Source: Arthrobacter sp. PAMC 25486 (GTDB lineage: Bacteria; Actinomycetota; Actinomycetes; Actinomycetales; Micrococcaceae). From it: a stretch of DNA of 64,000 bases. The stretch covers positions 3,618,439-3,682,438 of the forward strand of contig NZ_CP007595.1 in NCBI RefSeq assembly GCF_000785535.1. Direction: 5' to 3'. Below, in pieces: positions 61,105-64,000 of the stretch. Below the pieces are notes generated by a model. That model had not been told where the DNA came from and did no database searches. It worked only from the letters and a program-made list of their open reading frames with translations. Made by a program: the position numbers and the translations under genes. Position 1 is the first letter of the stretch. Each line of letters opens with the position of its first letter.

Positions 61105-62124
61105 ATGAAGGAACAGCTACACAGAGTCGAGCCAGGGACGGGCGGGATAACCCGCAAAGGGGCCGGTCGGGGTTTCTCGTATGTGTCGGCCAACGGTCGC
61201 AGAATCACTTCCGATAAATTACTCAAACGCATAGCAGACCTAGCCGTTCCACCGGCATGGCAGCATGTCTGGATTGCCTCGGATCCGCGGGCACATATTC
61301 AAGCCACCGGGGTGGACGCGGCCGGGCGCACCCAATACATTTACCATCCCCGGTGGCGCGAACTGCGGGATGACGAGAAATTCATCCGGTCTCTGGCCTT
61401 CGCCCAACGGCTCCCCAGCATGCGCAGGATAGTGACACGAGACCTCCAACAACACAGCGATGCCAAGCGGCGGACGCTCGCAGCAGCCGTGCGCCTCATT
61501 GACCGTGCCGGATTGAGGGTGGGTGGGGCCGCCTATGCTGAGGAGAACGGTTCCTTCGGCGCCACCACGTTGCAACGGCGCCACGTTCACATCCAAGATG
61601 GTGAGATCCGTTTAGTGTTCCGGGGCAAATCAGCGGGCGCTTGGGACGTGCATCTATCCGACACATTGTTGGGGGACTACTTTTCCTCAGTGCCAGCGAA
61701 CCCCCGCCAAGGACCAGCGTTGTGCTATATCGTCAAAAATGGGCGTCGGAAAATCTGTCAGTCCGTCTCCGATTCGGACGTCAACTCCTACCTCGGCACA
61801 GTAGTAGGCAGTGGCTTTACCGCCAAAGATTTTCGCACCTGGCAAGGAACCACGGTAGCCACAATTTCTCTGGCTCGCTCCTATCGGCTGGGAGCCTCAT
61901 CGCCCGATGCCGTCACCGCGGCCATCCAAGATGCCTCCGTGTGGCTGCACGACACCCCCACGATAGCCAAGGACTCATACGTGAATCCTCGGGTGGTGGC
62001 CCTTTTCGAACAGGGCAAAGTCGCTGCCCTGAACCGCCAGCGTGACAGCGCTGTACTTGAGTTGCTGACCTCCGGAACCAGAGCCCATAGGAAGTCCGCA
62101 TCGCAGGGCAGCGTCACCACCTGA
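61105..62124 (+). CDS. Type IB DNA topoisomerase
   Basis: A 339-residue topoisomerase IB of the bacterial/poxvirus type. The N-terminal DLAVPPAWQHVWIASDPRAHIQATG and YHPRWRELRDDEKF fit the family, the catalytic core has RLIDRAGLRVGGAAYAEEN, GATTLQRRHV and the Arg/Lys/His residues, and the nucleophilic Tyr lies in KDSYVNPRVVALF near residue 292. Relaxes supercoils without ATP. It is downstream of katE with a short gap, suggesting joint stress regulation; followed by a terminator. Confidence 0.92.
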   Translation: MKEQLHRVEPGTGGITRKGAGRGFSYVSANGRRITSDKLLKRIADLAVPPAWQHVWIASDPRAHIQATGVDAAGRTQYIYHPRWRELRDDEKFIRSLAFAQRLPSMRRIVTRDLQQHSDAKRRTLAAAVRLIDRAGLRVGGAAYAEENGSFGATTLQRRHVHIQDGEIRLVFRGKSAGAWDVHLSDTLLGDYFSSVPANPRQGPALCYIVKNGRRKICQSVSDSDVNSYLGTVVGSGFTAKDFRTWQGTTVATISLARSYRLGASSPDAVTAAIQDASVWLHDTPTIAKDSYVNPRVVALFEQGKVAALNRQRDSAVLELLTSGTRAHRKSASQGSVTT

Positions 62125-62249
62125 AAGGGGAGCAGGCAAGGCACCGCCTCAGTCACGGCAGATAAGGTGGGCCGTTACAGCAGCCAAACAGGGTCTCACA
62201 CTGCGGATAGGCAGGGGATGCGAACATCCCAAATCTTTTTTGCCTCGAC

Positions 62250-62289
62250 AAGGGGTGCGTTCCGCCACTGCTGGATGAACGCACCCCTT
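62250..62289. terminator. Bidirectional terminator
   Basis: A 13-bp perfect stem (AAGGGGTGCGTTC and complement) with a 14-base loop lies between the convergent topoisomerase gene and the small 62302 gene. Confidence 0.65.
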
Positions 62290-62301
62290 GGCCCGACAGT
62301 T

Positions 62302-62487
62302 TTAGCCGGCGTCGAAGGACTTGCCGCCATCTTCCTGACCTGGCTCAGATTCTGTTTTTTTGGCGTCGGTTCCCGTCCCATCGGGCAACTCCTCAGGGTT
62401 CCTACGCCCCTTAGGCTTTAGCGCTGAGGTTTCTTGGTCCGATTGCGTCGGCGCCTTCGGTTCGTTTGTTTCGTCGTGTGTCTGCAT
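62302..62487 (-). CDS. Small hydrophilic protein
   Basis: A 61-residue, highly charged protein with no hydrophobic segment (MQTHDETNEPKAPTQSDQET and a GTGTDAKKTESEPGQEDGG tail). Start ATG 62487 has GAGGAGG just upstream. Probably disordered, of the sort often induced by desiccation or osmotic stress; function unknown. Confidence 0.65.
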   Translation of the reverse strand: MQTHDETNEPKAPTQSDQETSALKPKGRRNPEELPDGTGTDAKKTESEPGQEDGGKSFDAG

Positions 62488-62548
62488 AGCGTTCCTCCTC
62501 ATTGTTGAATGTATTGCTTGGATCAATTGATGGCCCTGAAGTGGCGGG

Positions 62549-63256
62549 TCAGTCTCCGGGAACGGCTCCCTGCGCGGCTTGTAACAGCGTTCCGAGCCTG
62601 CTCTGGTCTACCTTATCCAGTAACTCCCGGACGTCATCGAAGACTTCCACTGCTCCCGCCTCGTACAATTCCGCTGCGCTGGTGCCGCCGCTGCGCACCC
62701 CGATCATGGGTATACCCAGGGCTGCCGCGGCTTTGGCATCCCAGACTGCATCACCCACAAAAAGAGCATGGGTGGTGTCCACGCCTACTGATTTCAGAGC
62801 GGCGGCAAGGATGTCAGGAGATGGTTTGCCCTGCGCGGCGTCAGAGGAACTAGTGCTTGCAGCAATGGCGTGATCAGCGTCTAGGGCCTTGCGCAGCACC
62901 TCCAGTTCAGTCTGCTCGGCGGATGAGGCCAGGACCACCGCCGCTCCTGCCAGGGCACAATGCTCCAGCAGTGCTGCGGCAGACTCGAAAGGAAGCAGGG
63001 CCGGCCAATAGGTGGAGAAAATGGCGTCATGCGCGTCGATGAGCTTCTGGGTCTGTATGGGGCTGGTGCCATTGCCCAGAATGTGCCGGATTAGTTCTTC
63101 GCCACCCATTCCTATCGCCCTGTGCAGCGCGGCAGCAGGGGCAGTGAAGCTCTGTTGGCGCAAAGCCTGCCACCAAGACAGTGTGTGCAAGTAGTTGGAA
63201 TCGATCAGGGTGCCGTCCACGTCGAATAGTATCGCATGGGAATATTCACTGGCCAT
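62549..63256 (-). CDS. HAD-family hydrolase (phosphoglycolate-phosphatase-like)
   Basis: A 235-residue HAD phosphatase. Motif I is LFDVDGTLIDSNYLHT, motif II VLASSAEQTELEV, motif III SSDAAQGKPSPDI, and motif IV VGDAVWDAKAAAALG. The helical cap fits the beta-phosphoglucomutase/phosphoglycolate phosphatase group; substrate not known. Its start overlaps the end of the glycosyltransferase frame. Confidence 0.87.
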   Translation of the reverse strand: MASEYSHAILFDVDGTLIDSNYLHTLSWWQALRQQSFTAPAAALHRAIGMGGEELIRHILGNGTSPIQTQKLIDAHDAIFSTYWPALLPFESAAALLEHCALAGAAVVLASSAEQTELEVLRKALDADHAIAASTSSSDAAQGKPSPDILAAALKSVGVDTTHALFVGDAVWDAKAAAALGIPMIGVRSGGTSAAELYEAGAVEVFDDVRELLDKVDQSRLGTLLQAAQGAVPGD

Positions 63257-64000
63257 GGGGCTCTCCTTGCATTCTTAGATCTATTGTCGGCAGTGACGTG
63301 GTCTGCTCTGGTTCCGGCGCACTGGCTCGGCCAAGTTGGTCTAGAAAATCAGCGAAGCCCCCACCGGTTCGGCTTTAGATCCGTCCGGAAGTTATGCCGC
63401 GGCAAGTGTCGGTGGCGGCCACTATATAGCCCGAGGCTCGGGACGCAGCCGCGAAGGCCCGATCTCATGCCCTTGGTCATTGCAGCCGCCCAGAGCGGCA
63501 AAAGTATCCGCTCTAAAGCCCATAAGGGCCCCCTGGATGTGGGGATGATCCTCCTTTCGCTGATGGAGGTTGAGCCGGCGCAGCCTCCGCACTGTACCAA
63601 TAGGGGAGCTGCGCGGTTCAGCAGTGTCCACGACGACGTCAGCACCGCCTGCGGTAAGTTCAAATTGTCTCTGGAGCCAATGCTCCGGGACCTCCGTATC
63701 AGCGTCTGTGTTGGCAATCCAGAATTCTTTAGTCGGCCCTTGCCGTATCAACTCTGCTGGGACGCCGGCGTTTCTAGAAGCTCCCACCCGTCCAACGGCT
63801 ACACGGATCGTATTCACACCTTCACTCCTGGCCAGCGGTGCACCAGTTCCCGGGAGTTGTCTGTTGTGCTGTCCGAGGCAATGGTGATTGACACCGGAAT
63901 ATGCGGACTCAGATTAGCGAAGTATTGTGAGGCTGCTGTCAGTGCATCCAACATCATAGGGAGCAGCCTAGCTTCAACCCGGGCCGGGACGAGAACAGCA
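63246..64000 (-). pseudogene. Family 2 glycosyltransferase, frameshifted and cut by window edge
   Basis: Reading inwards from the right edge, the first frame gives AVLVPARVEARLLPMMLDAL, then SITIASDSTTDNSREL, and stops at TGA near 63816. A +1 shift carries on VAVGRVGASRNAGVPAEL, TKEFWIANTDADTEVP (the DxD-like motif) and GFRADTFAALGG until a stop at 63422. A third frame ends GGFADFLDQLGRA at 63246, within the HAD start. At least two breaks make it non-functional unless these are sequencing errors; its beginning lies beyond 64000. Confidence 0.65.

Overview
The window reads as chromosomal (possibly genomic-island) DNA of a high-GC actinobacterium, most likely Micrococcaceae (Arthrobacter and relatives). 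This rests on family content: actinobacterial-type acyl-CoA carboxylase, HspR/Hsp20, DUF6328/DUF6766 proteins, an actinobacterial MHS transporter and strong GGAGG-type start sites. No rRNA, complete tRNA or CRISPR array was seen.

Region 1 (about 0.4-29.2 kb) is a catabolic island. It carries an MpaB-type oxygenase, a cupin, a BioYMN biotin importer, acyl-CoA dehydrogenase, two MaoC hydratases, an acyl-CoA carboxylase split between 6.9 kb (carboxyltransferase) and 18.9 kb (biotin carboxylase plus BCCP), two EthD-like proteins, a SnoaL-like protein, DMT and MFS transporters, an MBL hydrolase, an SDR, an Old Yellow Enzyme, an acyl-CoA ligase, an FAH-family hydrolase, a CitE-like lyase and a branched-chain-type ABC importer. 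Two paralogous TetR regulators sit inside it. A palindromic operator built on CGAACAA(A/G)CG(C/T)TTGTTCG recurs in front of most transcription units. The carboxylase, dehydrogenase, MaoC and CitE set matches the actinobacterial route from 3-methylcrotonyl-CoA-like intermediates through (R)-3-hydroxy-3-methylglutaryl-CoA. The enone reductase, SDR, possible lactonase and EthD proteins suggest an upstream cyclic or terpenoid-like substrate; that part is inference. The island is bracketed by diverged direct repeats 28.44 kb apart, with a dead serine recombinase just outside the right copy.

Region 2 (29.2-41.4 kb) is mosaic: recombinase remnant, an array of hairpin-forming repeats, an HspR-Hsp20-J-domain heat-shock patch, DksA/TraR-like protein, a LuxR remnant, a cardiolipin-synthase-like phospholipase D, and an IS1380-type remnant whose terminus appears to be interrupted by a complete group II intron. 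After it come two small proteins and a poorly coding stretch.

Region 3 (41.4-64 kb) is a dense stress and redox cluster: zinc alcohol dehydrogenase, small membrane proteins (including an unannotated 27-residue one), a CinA / iron redox enzyme / CDGSH operon, YghA-type SDR, YtxH-like and GlsB proteins, FUSC protein, Dps, iron-permease family protein, PaoABC-like molybdenum hydroxylase, NADPH:FMN-type reductase, YbdK-type ligase, large KatE catalase, type IB topoisomerase and a HAD phosphatase. Part of it (about 6.4 kb) lies between direct repeats of a small acidic gene, next to a broken CBS-domain gene. A frameshifted glycosyltransferase runs off the right edge.
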